In this document: positions 5,192 through 13,019 of the stretch, piece by piece
Numbering within the stretch: position 1 is the first letter of the stretch
Layout of the letters: each line of letters begins with the position of its first letter
IMG/VR virus record: IMGVR_UViG_3300034111_001217
Span: 1 to 20,891 of that record
Source: a virus
DNA length: 20,891 nt
Strand: one strand, 5' to 3'
Position numbers and translations under genes: made by a program
Notes under the pieces: generated by a model
What the model saw: the letters and a program-made list of their open reading frames with translations, nothing else
The model's database searches: none
What the model was told of the DNA's origin: nothing

Positions 5192-7019
5192 ATGCTAACT
5201 CACCACTTAAATCTGTGTTATCTTCTAACTCAATAACTTGCGATAAATCCACATCATGCAGAACTTTCATTAATTCTTCGTATCTTTCTTTAGTACAATC
5301 TTCAAATGGTGCTTGAATATAAGTTCCACCATCGTAAGGTAATACTGATAAACCATTATATGCATCTTTGTTTTCCCACATCCATTCACCTACTGCTTTC
5401 CATTCATGTTCTCTAATAGATATTGTTGCAGATACATTATGAGAATTACTTCCGGTTCTATGTCCTGGCTTAATCCATTCTTGATGAACTTTTTTAACTC
5501 TCTCTAATAATTGAATAGGAGATTCAGTTCTAAAAATTGCATTTGCAGGAGCCATTTGAGGAATACCAATTACGGCTGTATCATGTGGTCTAAAATATTC
5601 ATCTTCGATAAGTTCAGGATGGTTCAATACTAAATAATTATACATTGATTCATTTTTACCAACTCTTACTCTGCGAATATAATAATCGTTATGCCAAGCG
5701 TGAATACCACTACTTGTTCCTAAAGTCAATGATGTTGTTCCTGCAGGTTTAACTGTTGTTGTTCTTGCAGAATGATTGATACCTAAAATATCTGCTACTC
5801 TTGCATTTTCTACCTTTACAACTTTTGCTGCTTCTTTCATATCCATTTTCAAAACTGCACCACTACCGATACCTGTCATAGATACACCAATCAATGCATC
5901 CTTTTCAGTTGTTCTTTGCCAAATCGGTCTAAGATAATGGAAATCAGTATAACCTGCTTGCAATGTTCCAATAAATGATGCTGCTTTAACTCTTGCATTT
6001 AAATCATCCTGGTCAACCACATCACTTACATTCACTTCACATAAATTACAAAATTGGAAAGGTCTTAATGCAATCTCACAACAAGGATTAGTTCCCCAAT
6101 CTTTATCATTTGATAAATAGATACCAGGTTCACCTGCTCCACTTGCTTCAATTCTTTTCCACAAGTCCATAAAGTATTCTTTAGTAATTTTATGTCTCAT
6201 TAAAACTGCTGAGTTATTTGCTCTACCTCTTTGTGGATTTGTTTCCCACCATGCACCACTCTTAGAACTAATCATTTGTTCATCACTCGCACTAAACAAA
6301 CTAATCAAAGCTGCTCTACGAATACCACCCGCTAATACTGCATCTGCAATATGGCAAACAATATCATGTACTTCAATTGGTTTTAATTTATCACCATCTT
6401 TTTTAGCATCAAAAATACCTTCAATCTTAATCAAACATTCTTTTAAAGGTTGAGGTCCTGGTGCTTTACCACCACTCGTAATTAATCGTGCACCTTTTGC
6501 TCTAATATCTCTAAAATCAAATTGAGGTTTACTTCCACCAAAGAAATATGATTTTACTAATACTGAAATACTATCTGCCCATCCTTCAATAGAATCACCA
6601 ATAAGAAATCTACGTGTTTTAGATGCATTTGGTTTTCTAATTTCAGGTAATGCATCAACATGATGTGATTGTACTGAATATCCTACACCTGTTCCACCTA
6701 AAAGTAAAAACATAATTTCAGAAAATACTCTCCAATCATCAATCGGTGCAAATGCACAATTGTAAATTCTATTTGGACTCATCTCAATTGGTTTACCGGC
6801 GAACTGCATTGAACGCATTGATGGTAAACATTTTTTGTCATAAACGAACTTATAGTTTTCTCTGATTGCTTCTTCTAATTGTGGGTACGTTTTAATATGC
6901 ATATTCATATTTCTCGTAACCAATTCTTCCCATGTCTCTCTCCTTTTTAATTCAGGTTGAAATTTTGCGTATTTCATGTAAACCGTAATATCCGAAAGGA
7001 TTCTTTGTGAAATGTCCAT
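5163..7019 (-). CDS. Class II (adenosylcobalamin-dependent) ribonucleoside-triphosphate reductase
   Basis: The enzyme converts ribonucleotides to deoxyribonucleotides using a radical generated from coenzyme B12. Key residues match the monomeric RTPR type: Cys88 (NCAFAP) and Cys324 (FCNL) as the active-site redox pair, Cys313 and Glu315 in NPCCE as the thiyl-radical cysteine and partner acid, and a C-terminal Cys610-X4-Cys615 pair that shuttles electrons from thioredoxin. The glycine usual in NPCGE is a second cysteine (Cys314). At 618 residues it is shorter than the ~740-residue Lactobacillus enzyme. No small subunit gene or ATP-cone is evident, consistent with class II. It needs host cobalamin. 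A 155-base AT-rich gap precedes it, without a promoter I can defend. Confidence 0.9.
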   Translation of the reverse strand: MDISQRILSDITVYMKYAKFQPELKRRETWEELVTRNMNMHIKTYPQLEEAIRENYKFVYDKKCLPSMRSMQFAGKPIEMSPNRIYNCAFAPIDDWRVFSEIMFLLLGGTGVGYSVQSHHVDALPEIRKPNASKTRRFLIGDSIEGWADSISVLVKSYFFGGSKPQFDFRDIRAKGARLITSGGKAPGPQPLKECLIKIEGIFDAKKDGDKLKPIEVHDIVCHIADAVLAGGIRRAALISLFSASDEQMISSKSGAWWETNPQRGRANNSAVLMRHKITKEYFMDLWKRIEASGAGEPGIYLSNDKDWGTNPCCEIALRPFQFCNLCEVNVSDVVDQDDLNARVKAASFIGTLQAGYTDFHYLRPIWQRTTEKDALIGVSMTGIGSGAVLKMDMKEAAKVVKVENARVADILGINHSARTTTVKPAGTTSLTLGTSSGIHAWHNDYYIRRVRVGKNESMYNYLVLNHPELIEDEYFRPHDTAVIGIPQMAPANAIFRTESPIQLLERVKKVHQEWIKPGHRTGSNSHNVSATISIREHEWKAVGEWMWENKDAYNGLSVLPYDGGTYIQAPFEDCTKERYEELMKVLHDVDLSQVIELEDNTDLSGELACAGGACEIK

Positions 7020-7174
7020 TGTTTTTTGTAATTTTGTAAGGTTAATAAATAAAACTTTTTTCGATAAAAGTGTGAAATGTATTTATAATTATGGGTATAT
7101 TCATATATAGCACCATTTTTTTAATAAAAAAATACACTTTTTTTCATATTTTTTTCCACATTGTTTTATATTTA
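7020..7174 (-). other. AT-rich intergenic spacer before ribonucleotide reductase
   Basis: 155 bases between the helicase stop and the reductase ATG. It is dominated by A and T runs, and the longest minus-strand frame is about 24 codons. I find no copy of the TTTGGTAG promoter and no GC-stemmed hairpin. A degenerate TGTGG, about 22 bases, then TATTTTTT is the nearest promoter-like arrangement and is too weak to call. Confidence 0.4.
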
Positions 7175-8533
7175 CTACCCCATATTTTCTATATATTTTT
7201 TATGTAAAAGTTTCTTTTCTAAGTTACCACCATTACTAGATTCTTTCTGTGTCATCACCCCATCTGCTGATGTTGGTTCGAATACATCTATCTGTCCAAT
7301 CATTGTATCCATTTTAGCCGGGAAGGTTAAACCATCTGCTCCAAAACGATTTTTCATAACGTGAAATCTAGCAGTATTACTTAATTTATCTTTTGCTTTT
7401 CTACTTACACTCATAATGAAATCTGATGTCATTACTTTTGCATAAGAATCTGCGATTGAATCAGCTTGGATAACTTCAAAATCAATTGCTGAACGATTAG
7501 TTTGTGATGCTGTCCAAATTGGAACACCTAACTCACCACTCAATCCTCTGATTTCTTCGTACACTCCACCTAATTCTGCATATGTACTATCTCTTTTGTT
7601 TACAGGTTTTAACAAATCTGCATAATCTATGATAATTAAATCTGGTTTAAACCCAAATCCTTTGTACTTATCTAAATGTGCTTTGATTGTTTTAACACTT
7701 GCTCCTCTCGGCGGATAATATTTAACCATCAAATTTGCTTTGTGGTTTTTAAGTTTAGCTACAACCTCTTCCTTTCTATCTCTTAATTCATTAGAAGGAA
7801 TACCAGTCATAATAGTATCGTATCTTGTTCCCGCGTAAATTTCGGATAACTCTAAAGTATAATGCATCACATTGTAACCTGCTCTTACTGCATCGGCTGC
7901 AATTTTACACAATACCCAAGTTTTACCAACTCCACTCGGTGCTACAATTACTCCTAATTCACCAGGTCCTAATCCACCATCCATTAAATCATTGATTGGT
8001 TTCCAACCGGTAGGTACTGAACTTCTCTTTGTAACTTCCATACGAGCTGCAATATCTTTATAGTAATCATGGCCTAAGTTGTTTTCCATTCCCGCTTTTA
8101 ATGCGTTCTGAACTACAACTCCTATCTCATCCCAACTCTTTTCGGATTTGATTAGGTCTACTGATTGAAATATTGCGGCTTTTAATTTTTGAAACTTTGA
8201 GAATTTAATATATTCGGTTTTTACAAACTCCATATCTTCACTACCGAATACATCATAGATTTGTTTTATTCTTTCTATGATTTGCTTCTTTTGAGTATCA
8301 GTTCCCAATGATGCCAACTTAACTTTAAATACGTCTAATGTTGGTGCGGCGAATTGTTTTGCTTGATAATCTAATATCGATTCTACAATCCACTTATCTT
8401 GTTCACTCTCAAAATAATCTTTGTTTGTAATTTCAGAAACTTGATTAAGAAAAGGTAAATCCGATAATAATGCAGCTATGACTTTAGATTGGTATGATTC
8501 ACCAAATTTTTCTAATGTATCTACTGCATTCAT
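7175..8533 (-). CDS. Replicative DNA helicase, DnaB/T4 gp41-like
   Basis: A 452-residue hexameric helicase of the DnaB superfamily. The RecA-like domain begins near 175. Walker A is APSGVGKT at 198-205, a glutamate follows in LELSE near 227-231, Walker B is LIIIDYAD at 299-306, and TASQTNR at 341-347 is the sensor motif. The N-terminal ~150 residues look like the helical DnaB N-domain that contacts primase. It should unwind DNA at the phage fork. Its ATG overlaps the stop of the 51-residue gene upstream in a TAATG junction, suggesting coupled translation. No primase gene is visible in this window. Confidence 0.9.
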   Translation of the reverse strand: MNAVDTLEKFGESYQSKVIAALLSDLPFLNQVSEITNKDYFESEQDKWIVESILDYQAKQFAAPTLDVFKVKLASLGTDTQKKQIIERIKQIYDVFGSEDMEFVKTEYIKFSKFQKLKAAIFQSVDLIKSEKSWDEIGVVVQNALKAGMENNLGHDYYKDIAARMEVTKRSSVPTGWKPINDLMDGGLGPGELGVIVAPSGVGKTWVLCKIAADAVRAGYNVMHYTLELSEIYAGTRYDTIMTGIPSNELRDRKEEVVAKLKNHKANLMVKYYPPRGASVKTIKAHLDKYKGFGFKPDLIIIDYADLLKPVNKRDSTYAELGGVYEEIRGLSGELGVPIWTASQTNRSAIDFEVIQADSIADSYAKVMTSDFIMSVSRKAKDKLSNTARFHVMKNRFGADGLTFPAKMDTMIGQIDVFEPTSADGVMTQKESSNGGNLEKKLLHKKYIENMG

Positions 8534-8688
8534 TATTTACTCTCTTTTTCTTTTGTTTCTTTCTTAGGATTTTTGTATTCTTTCCACTCCGATTTAGGAA
8601 TAAATTTCCATTCACTCGTTGCGTTGTAAGCTTCTCTATCACTTACTCTAATAATGTTTCCTGTTTTGTTGCTCTTAAGACACTTCAT
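8533..8688 (-). CDS. Small basic protein, 51 residues, function unknown
   Basis: An uninterrupted ATG-to-TAA frame fills the gap between the GroES and helicase genes. The product begins MKCLKSNKTGNIIRVSDREA and ends in a lysine/glutamate-rich tail. A purine-rich GGAGGAAA lies about 8 bases before the ATG, and the stop overlaps the helicase start (TAATG). The central SEWKFIPKSEWKEY segment, with its WxxxPKSEWK pattern, looks familiar from small phage proteins, but I cannot name a function. It may assist helicase loading given the coupling; that is inference. Confidence 0.7.
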   Translation of the reverse strand: MKCLKSNKTGNIIRVSDREAYNATSEWKFIPKSEWKEYKNPKKETKEKESK

Positions 8689-8716
8689 AGGTTGTTTCCT
8701 CCATGTTTGTTTTTGA

Positions 8717-9028
8717 TTATCTAATTACCATTAAGAGTTCTGACTCTCTTACTAGCATATATTTTTTACCTTCTAATTTAATTTCAGTTCCGTTATGATA
8801 AGGTGGAATAATTACCTGGTCACCTTCTTCTACTTTCATTGGAATTAATGTTCCACTTTGTGTGTAGATACCAGGTCCTACTGCAACTACTTTTACAACT
8901 CTAACATCTTCAGTTCTAACACTATCAGGTAAAATTATACCACCTGCTGATGTTTCTGCTTCTTTTTGTTCTTCAAATAGGAGAACTCTATCTCCCAATG
9001 GTTGTGCTAATCTTTCTTTGTTTGCCAT
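8717..9028 (-). CDS. groES: Co-chaperonin GroES (Cpn10)
   Basis: The frame is open from 9085, but the conserved protein begins at MANKERLAQPLGDRVL, so I place the start at 9028, giving 103 residues. This start lies 7 bases after the nuclease stop and avoids a long overlap. Typical Cpn10 features follow: the first strand PLGDRVLL, the mobile loop with AGGIILPDS around residues 28-36, VVAVGPG, and the hydrophobic C-terminus. No GroEL is encoded here, so it should cap the host chaperonin, as T4 gp31 does for folding the capsid protein. It sits between recombination and helicase genes and is expressed with them. Confidence 0.94.
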   Translation of the reverse strand: MANKERLAQPLGDRVLLFEEQKEAETSAGGIILPDSVRTEDVRVVKVVAVGPGIYTQSGTLIPMKVEEGDQVIIPPYHNGTEIKLEGKKYMLVRESELLMVIR

Positions 9029-9035
9029 TTTAATT

Positions 9036-10064
9036 TTATTTATGTAATTTTGCAAATGTACTTTGAATCCAACTATTAACATCACCGAATGAATTAATAG
9101 TTCGCATTCCCATTGCCTTTTTAATGAATCCTAATTTATCCAATTTTGCTGAATTATCCAAATATTTTTGGTTAATTGTTAATTTTTTATTTGTTGGTAT
9201 ATCTGGATCGGATAATTGCATTAATTTATAGTTTCTTTCAATTATTTTTTTACCATCTAAAATCTTATCATAGAATTTATTTTCACTCTTACGTTGTTCA
9301 CATAGTTCAAACATTTTATCTATGGTAAGTTCCGTTTTTGCAACCACCTCCGGAAATCTCTTAACAATAGTTTTAAGCCCACACCCAGGAATACCATCAA
9401 TGTTATCGGACTTATCACCATCAAGAGTACGATAAACCATAAAATTTGAGGGATGAACACCATACTCATCCAAAACAAGTTTTGTATCGTAAACTTTCTT
9501 TTTTGTTGGGGAATAAACTGTGACTCTTTCATTTACTAATTGTAGGAAATCTTTATCGGCACTCATAATAACTGCCAATTCATCCTCTTTTAAAAGTTGT
9601 GATGCAATATAGCCCATAACATCATCTGCTTCGATGTTATCGTATAACATTATTTCCACAGGTAGGTACTCTAGCAGTTCGATTAAACCAATCATTTGTC
9701 GTTTCATAGATACACCCTCTTCTTCTTTGTTCATCAAATCTGCGTAGGCTCTATTCACTCTAAATCTATTGTTACCTCTATTTTCTTTGTAACCACTATA
9801 TAAATCCTTTCTACTTTTAGAACCACCTTTACCATCAAATACAATAATACAACGAGTTGCATTTTGTTCTCTAATAGCAAAACCAATTCCTTTTAAGAAT
9901 CCAACGATACCACCAATATGGTCTCCGTTATCATCCATAGTAGGATTTACTGTCCAACTTCTTATAAAGGTATTAAGACCATCAACAATTAATACCTTTT
10001 CTTTTCCTAATTGCTGATGGTCTTTCTCTACCTCGTTTAGTAACTTTTTGTATGTTTCGTTCAT
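9036..10064 (-). CDS. 5'-3' exonuclease / flap endonuclease, T4 RNase H-like
   Basis: A 342-residue FEN/PIN-fold nuclease that should remove RNA primers and 5' flaps from Okazaki fragments. Metal-binding acids appear in order: Asp28 (VDGLN), Asp77 (VFDGKGG), the IEADDV cluster at 144-149, SADKD at 168-172, and DGDKSDNI around 215-222, which leads into the helix-3-turn-helix IPGCGLKT. It is not fused to a polymerase, as in T4 rnh. It lies 6 bases after recA/uvsX. The first ~20 residues before KVLIVDG are poorly conserved, so the true start could be slightly later. Confidence 0.88.
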   Translation of the reverse strand: MNETYKKLLNEVEKDHQQLGKEKVLIVDGLNTFIRSWTVNPTMDDNGDHIGGIVGFLKGIGFAIREQNATRCIIVFDGKGGSKSRKDLYSGYKENRGNNRFRVNRAYADLMNKEEEGVSMKRQMIGLIELLEYLPVEIMLYDNIEADDVMGYIASQLLKEDELAVIMSADKDFLQLVNERVTVYSPTKKKVYDTKLVLDEYGVHPSNFMVYRTLDGDKSDNIDGIPGCGLKTIVKRFPEVVAKTELTIDKMFELCEQRKSENKFYDKILDGKKIIERNYKLMQLSDPDIPTNKKLTINQKYLDNSAKLDKLGFIKKAMGMRTINSFGDVNSWIQSTFAKLHK

Positions 10065-10070
10065 AAACCT

Positions 10071-11192
10071 TTATTCTGTTTCGATATCTGGTTCTGGTAT
10101 TTCACCACCACTATCATATGTAATTTCATCCGGATCAATTCCTTCCTTCTTATATTGTAAGATTGTTGATTCACAAATCTTTCTATAAATTTGGTCTCTT
10201 AATTCATCCCTAACTCCCATCATCTGAATAAAATCTTTTGATTGGAATTTAATAACTTCACCAGTATCAGTGTCAATGTATTCGTACCATGCACCACCTT
10301 GCTTAACTAATTTGTTATCTTTCATCACCTTTAACCATCCACCGAAATTATCAATACCTCTATCAAAGAATATATCAAAATCTGCTGAACGTAATGGTGG
10401 TCCTAATCTATTTTTAATAACCTGTGCTCTTACTTTGATACCAATAATTCTCTCACCTGCTTTAATCTGTCCCATATTCTTTAAACGAATACGAACCGAA
10501 GCGTGGAATGCTAATGCTTTACCACCCGATGTAGTCCAAGGGTCACCAAACATCACACCTAATTTTTGCCTAAGTTGATTAGTAAATACAACGGAGATTC
10601 TTTGTCTACCAATTACATTTGTAATCTTTCTCATTGCTTTTGAAATGATAATTGCCTTATCAGTTGCGTAACCATCTTTATCATAATCAGCATCCATCTC
10701 CTTTTTAGTTGATGCTGCTGCTACTGAATCGACTACGATTGTAACTAATCTATCCTTATCACCTTTACGAACTTGTTCAATAATTGTATCAATTGTTTCA
10801 AAAATATCCTCAACCGTGTCTACTGAAACGTATAATAGTTTAGTTACATCTACTCCAATTGCATCAAAGAACTCTCTACTTACCGCAGTCTCAGTATCAA
10901 TCAATACTGCTACCCCACCTTGTCTTTGTGTTTCAGCTAACACGTGTGCTGATAAAAGTGATTTACCACTTTGTTCTAAACCGGTGATTTCGGTAATTCT
11001 TCCTACGGGTAATCCCCCATAAGGTCTGTTCGAAATTGCTACGTCTAACATTGCTGTTCCAGTGGAAACCCAACCCGGTACATTGGTTGGGGCCCCATCG
11101 GAATCATCATCCAAGAAGAAAGCTACCTTTTGGTCTTTCCACTTTTTGTTAAGACTATCGGCAATTTGAGTTGCTAAGTCTACTTTTGCCAT
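10071..11192 (-). CDS. RecA/UvsX-type recombinase
   Basis: A 373-residue strand-exchange ATPase. Walker A is GLEQSGKS at 71-78, a catalytic glutamate lies in DTETA at 99-103, Walker B is TIVVDSVAA at 151-159, FTNQLRQK at 203-210 matches the nucleotide-sensing QLR region of loop 2, and TTSGGKALAFHAS follows. The length and the acidic C-terminus (GGEIPEPDIETE) fit phage UvsX or RecA. It works with the single-strand binding protein encoded immediately upstream (5-base gap) in recombination-dependent replication and repair. RadA/Sms is excluded because no zinc finger or Lon-like domain is present. Confidence 0.93.
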   Translation of the reverse strand: MAKVDLATQIADSLNKKWKDQKVAFFLDDDSDGAPTNVPGWVSTGTAMLDVAISNRPYGGLPVGRITEITGLEQSGKSLLSAHVLAETQRQGGVAVLIDTETAVSREFFDAIGVDVTKLLYVSVDTVEDIFETIDTIIEQVRKGDKDRLVTIVVDSVAAASTKKEMDADYDKDGYATDKAIIISKAMRKITNVIGRQRISVVFTNQLRQKLGVMFGDPWTTSGGKALAFHASVRIRLKNMGQIKAGERIIGIKVRAQVIKNRLGPPLRSADFDIFFDRGIDNFGGWLKVMKDNKLVKQGGAWYEYIDTDTGEVIKFQSKDFIQMMGVRDELRDQIYRKICESTILQYKKEGIDPDEITYDSGGEIPEPDIETE

Positions 11193-11197
11193 AATAA

Positions 11198-12058
11198 TTA
11201 TGAGTTAAATAAGTCATCAAATGCTGCTGCCACATCTACTTTAGGTGCTGGTGCAGTAATATCGTCATCATCCCAAGGTAAATCATTAACTAAACCTGTA
11301 CCACCAATTTCAGGTGCTGCATCTTTAGTTACTAATTGTTCTTCAACTTTCTTTGGTTGAGGAGCTAATGTTTGTTGTGTTACCGAAGGAGTTGGATTTT
11401 CTTCTTCAATTGCTGCTGTTGGGTTTAACCAATTCTCTAACACAGTCTTTAATTCTGCATAAGATAATTCGGAATAGATGTCTGTAATATCAGTTTGTTC
11501 ATCTAATAATTTAGCTGCAGTTGCAGGAGTATCATGTAATAACGATACATTTGGTTTCACTCTGATTCGAGTTTCAGGATATGTTTTACCCGCTTCCTCT
11601 ACGATTTCAATAACAATATCTCTACCATTTGTTTCATCGGTAATATCACCATAATCAGGATCAGCTACAATAGCTAAAATCTCTTGATAAACAGTTTTAC
11701 CAAATCCCCAAAATTTAACACCTTCGTTTTCTTGACCTCTTACGATAATCGGTGCGAATGTTCTTAACTTTGGCTCCATTTTTTTACCCGCTTTCCAATT
11801 CTCAGTATCACCTAATTTCTTAAGTTTTTCTGCGAACTCTAAAATTGGGTCAGGTCTTCCAAAAGAAGCTGGACTCAAATAGGTTTTGTTGTTAATGTTG
11901 TAGTGAAATAACAATTCAATGAAAGGATTTTCCTTATTGAATTTGTAAGGTACGATACGAACTTGGTACTTTCCAGGTTTGGTTTTCCACAATGAGTCCG
12001 TTTTCTTAGAAGTGTTTTGCAACGAATTAAGACGTTGCTTGATTGCATTAATGTTCAT
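11198..12058 (-). CDS. Single-stranded DNA-binding protein, T4 gp32-like
   Basis: A 286-residue protein with the gp32 plan: a basic N-terminal arm (MNINAIKQRL, Lys/Ser-rich), an OB-fold core beginning near KYQVRIVPYK at 30-39, and a C-terminal tail rich in Pro/Gln then strongly acidic (DLPWDDDD and FDDLFNS at the end). Acidic tails recruit replication partners. The zinc-binding cysteines of T4 gp32 are missing; the protein contains no cysteine at all. It is the first gene after the promoter at 12158-12189, followed directly by recA/uvsX, helicase and nuclease genes, which supports the call. The leader carries AU-rich direct repeats that may serve autoregulation. Confidence 0.82.
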   Translation of the reverse strand: MNINAIKQRLNSLQNTSKKTDSLWKTKPGKYQVRIVPYKFNKENPFIELLFHYNINNKTYLSPASFGRPDPILEFAEKLKKLGDTENWKAGKKMEPKLRTFAPIIVRGQENEGVKFWGFGKTVYQEILAIVADPDYGDITDETNGRDIVIEIVEEAGKTYPETRIRVKPNVSLLHDTPATAAKLLDEQTDITDIYSELSYAELKTVLENWLNPTAAIEEENPTPSVTQQTLAPQPKKVEEQLVTKDAAPEIGGTGLVNDLPWDDDDITAPAPKVDVAAAFDDLFNS

Positions 12059-12063
12059 GCTGT

Positions 12064-12102
12064 TTTGTTTTTAAGTTTTAAAAATTTGTTTTTAAGTTTT
12101 AA
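12064..12102 (-). repeat. Two 18-base direct repeats in the ssDNA-binding-protein leader
   Basis: TTAAAACTTAAAAACAAA occurs twice without mismatch on the minus strand, at 12102-12085 and 12081-12064, one copy every 21 bases. The repeats end 5 bases before the ATG at 12058 and contain four TTAAAA units in all. T4 gp32 represses its own translation by binding an unstructured A/U-rich leader containing UUAAA-type repeats. A similar operator is inferred here. Confidence 0.6.
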
Positions 12103-12122
12103 GATTATCGCGATTTAATCTC
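12101..12122 (-). promoter_or_regulatory. Leader hairpin upstream of the AU-rich repeats
   Basis: On the minus strand GAGATT pairs with AATCTT (6 bp, one G-U) around the 10-base loop AAATCGCGAT. The loop CGAT could also pair with ATCG at 12138-12135 as a pseudoknot, though a zero-base connecting loop makes that geometry doubtful. No U-run follows, so it is not a terminator. In T4 a pseudoknot precedes the gp32 operator, which is why this is noted. Confidence 0.35.
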
Positions 12123-12157
12123 ACGTATAAATATCGATTTTCTTAATTCCTATACAA

Positions 12158-12189
12158 TAAAGATACGATAATTTATTGAAACTACCAAA
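12158..12189 (-). promoter_or_regulatory. Phage promoter for the replication operon
   Basis: TTTG (12189-12186), a 20-base spacer and TATCTTTA (12165-12158) on the minus strand, immediately after the DUF3310 stop codon. The extended TTTGGTAG and ATTATCG segments are nearly identical to the promoters of the RNA locus. Transcription should begin near 12150 and give a leader of about 90 bases before the ssDNA-binding-protein ATG. Confidence 0.8.
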
Positions 12190-12420
12190 TTATTTAGAGA
12201 GTAATTTTATCCTTCTTTCTAGGTAAAAAACTGCTTTCTTTAAATCCTCTAGTTCTTTTGCTGGGTCCTTCTTTCCGGCCCTTGCTATGTATTTTGCTAC
12301 ATTGAATAGGTATGCATCTTTGTCTAATCCCCATGCTTCACATACCTTTATTACCTCATATGGGTTATCGATACCACCATAATATGCTGGTCCGTTTACT
12401 GCTTCTTTTATATCTGACAT
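12190..12420 (-). CDS. DUF3310 protein
   Basis: A 76-residue protein matching DUF3310, a small family common in phages. The N-terminal YYGGIDNPYEVIKVCEAWGL segment and the helical FNVAKYIARAGKKDPAKELEDLKKA block (about 39-63), followed by YLERRI, are diagnostic. It is sometimes annotated as a nucleotide-kinase-like protein, but no P-loop is present and the function is unknown. It is the last gene before the replication-operon promoter, and its stop codon abuts the -33 element. It starts 5 bases after the DUF2061 gene. Confidence 0.85.
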   Translation of the reverse strand: MSDIKEAVNGPAYYGGIDNPYEVIKVCEAWGLDKDAYLFNVAKYIARAGKKDPAKELEDLKKAVFYLERRIKLLSK

Positions 12421-12425
12421 ATAAC

Positions 12426-12632
12426 TTATTTTTTTAATCCGTACTTAATCCATTTATACCAAACTCTTTCATGTAGATAATACTGAATAGGTTTGTAAAT
12501 CAATTCTGCTACCCCAAATGCAGCACCTACTTTAATTGAACCACTTATCCACCACATTAATAAAAATCCAACTAAGGTACTTACAATACGATATGATATG
12601 GTTTTTGCAATATGTCTCTTAATCAACGGCAT
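12426..12632 (-). CDS. DUF2061 membrane protein
   Basis: A 68-residue protein with the DUF2061 pattern: KRHIAKTISYRIVSTLVGF at the start and YYLHERVWYKW near the end. One clear hydrophobic segment (about 15-31) and a second, weaker one (about 33-46) suggest an inner-membrane protein with a basic cytoplasmic N-terminus. From memory, DUF2061 genes can be found beside sulfate-activation genes in bacteria. Here it overlaps the nucleotidyltransferase by 14 bases and lies one gene from the APS-kinase-like gene, repeating that association in a phage. Its molecular function is not established. Confidence 0.82.
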   Translation of the reverse strand: MPLIKRHIAKTISYRIVSTLVGFLLMWWISGSIKVGAAFGVAELIYKPIQYYLHERVWYKWIKYGLKK

Positions 12633-12996
12633 ATTCTATAACATCTCCATCAGTGTCCATATAACCTTTTCTAATTTTAGTTCCACTTATCAATTCAATA
12701 TCAGCAGGTGGTGGATGATTGATAACCTCATACCCTACACCTCTACCATAGTTTACTGATTCAATATCAGGAATAATACTTACTAAAATTTTATCTATGT
12801 TTTCTTGAAAAAATGGTTCTTCCATTAAATCCATCATAACTTTATAAGCTGATTTAGGATTACTTTCATCTTCCGGTACATCTCTAATTGCTACCCAAAC
12901 ATCTTTTCCTTTGTCTAATTGTTGACGAATTAACCATTCGTGTCCTGCGTGCCAAGTTTGCCATCTTCCGATGAACATTGCGTATTTTCTTTTCAT
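12619..12996 (-). CDS. HxGH-motif nucleotidyltransferase
   Basis: A 125-residue single-domain enzyme of the cytidylyltransferase/NMNAT superfamily. GRWQTWHAGH at about 10-19 holds the HxGH signature (HAGH), and ISGTKIRKG near 104-112 is the second ATP-binding motif (ISxTxxR). YGRGVGYEV around 83-91 lies between them. The superfamily transfers a nucleotidyl group from an NTP to a phosphorylated or acidic acceptor; the acceptor here is not evident. ISGT also occurs in ATP sulfurylase, but the sulfurylase HxxH-region sequence is absent, so I do not call it one. It stands between an APS-kinase-like gene (23-base gap) and DUF2061 (overlap), so a shared pathway is likely. Confidence 0.8.
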   Translation of the reverse strand: MKRKYAMFIGRWQTWHAGHEWLIRQQLDKGKDVWVAIRDVPEDESNPKSAYKVMMDLMEEPFFQENIDKILVSIIPDIESVNYGRGVGYEVINHPPPADIELISGTKIRKGYMDTDGDVIEYAVD

Positions 12997-13019
12997 AACT
13001 CTAATTTACAATTTTATTT

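Noticed and set aside
7020-7174. Promoter for ribonucleotide reductase
   Set aside because: Only a degenerate TGTG and TATTTTTT with 22-base spacing can be found, which is below the quality of the six promoters called.
9029-9085. N-terminal extension of the GroES frame to an upstream ATG at 9085
   Set aside because: The extension adds 19 residues unlike any Cpn10 and overlaps the end of the nuclease gene; MANKERLAQPLGDRV at 9028 is the natural start.
9320-9532. 70-codon minus-strand frame inside the nuclease gene
   Set aside because: It overlaps the conserved helix-3-turn-helix of the nuclease in another frame, and its hydrophobic composition is typical of a shadow frame.
12619-12996. ATP sulfurylase call for the nucleotidyltransferase
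   Set aside because: The ISGT motif is shared, but the protein is far too short and has the HxGH site of the cytidylyltransferase/NMNAT superfamily.
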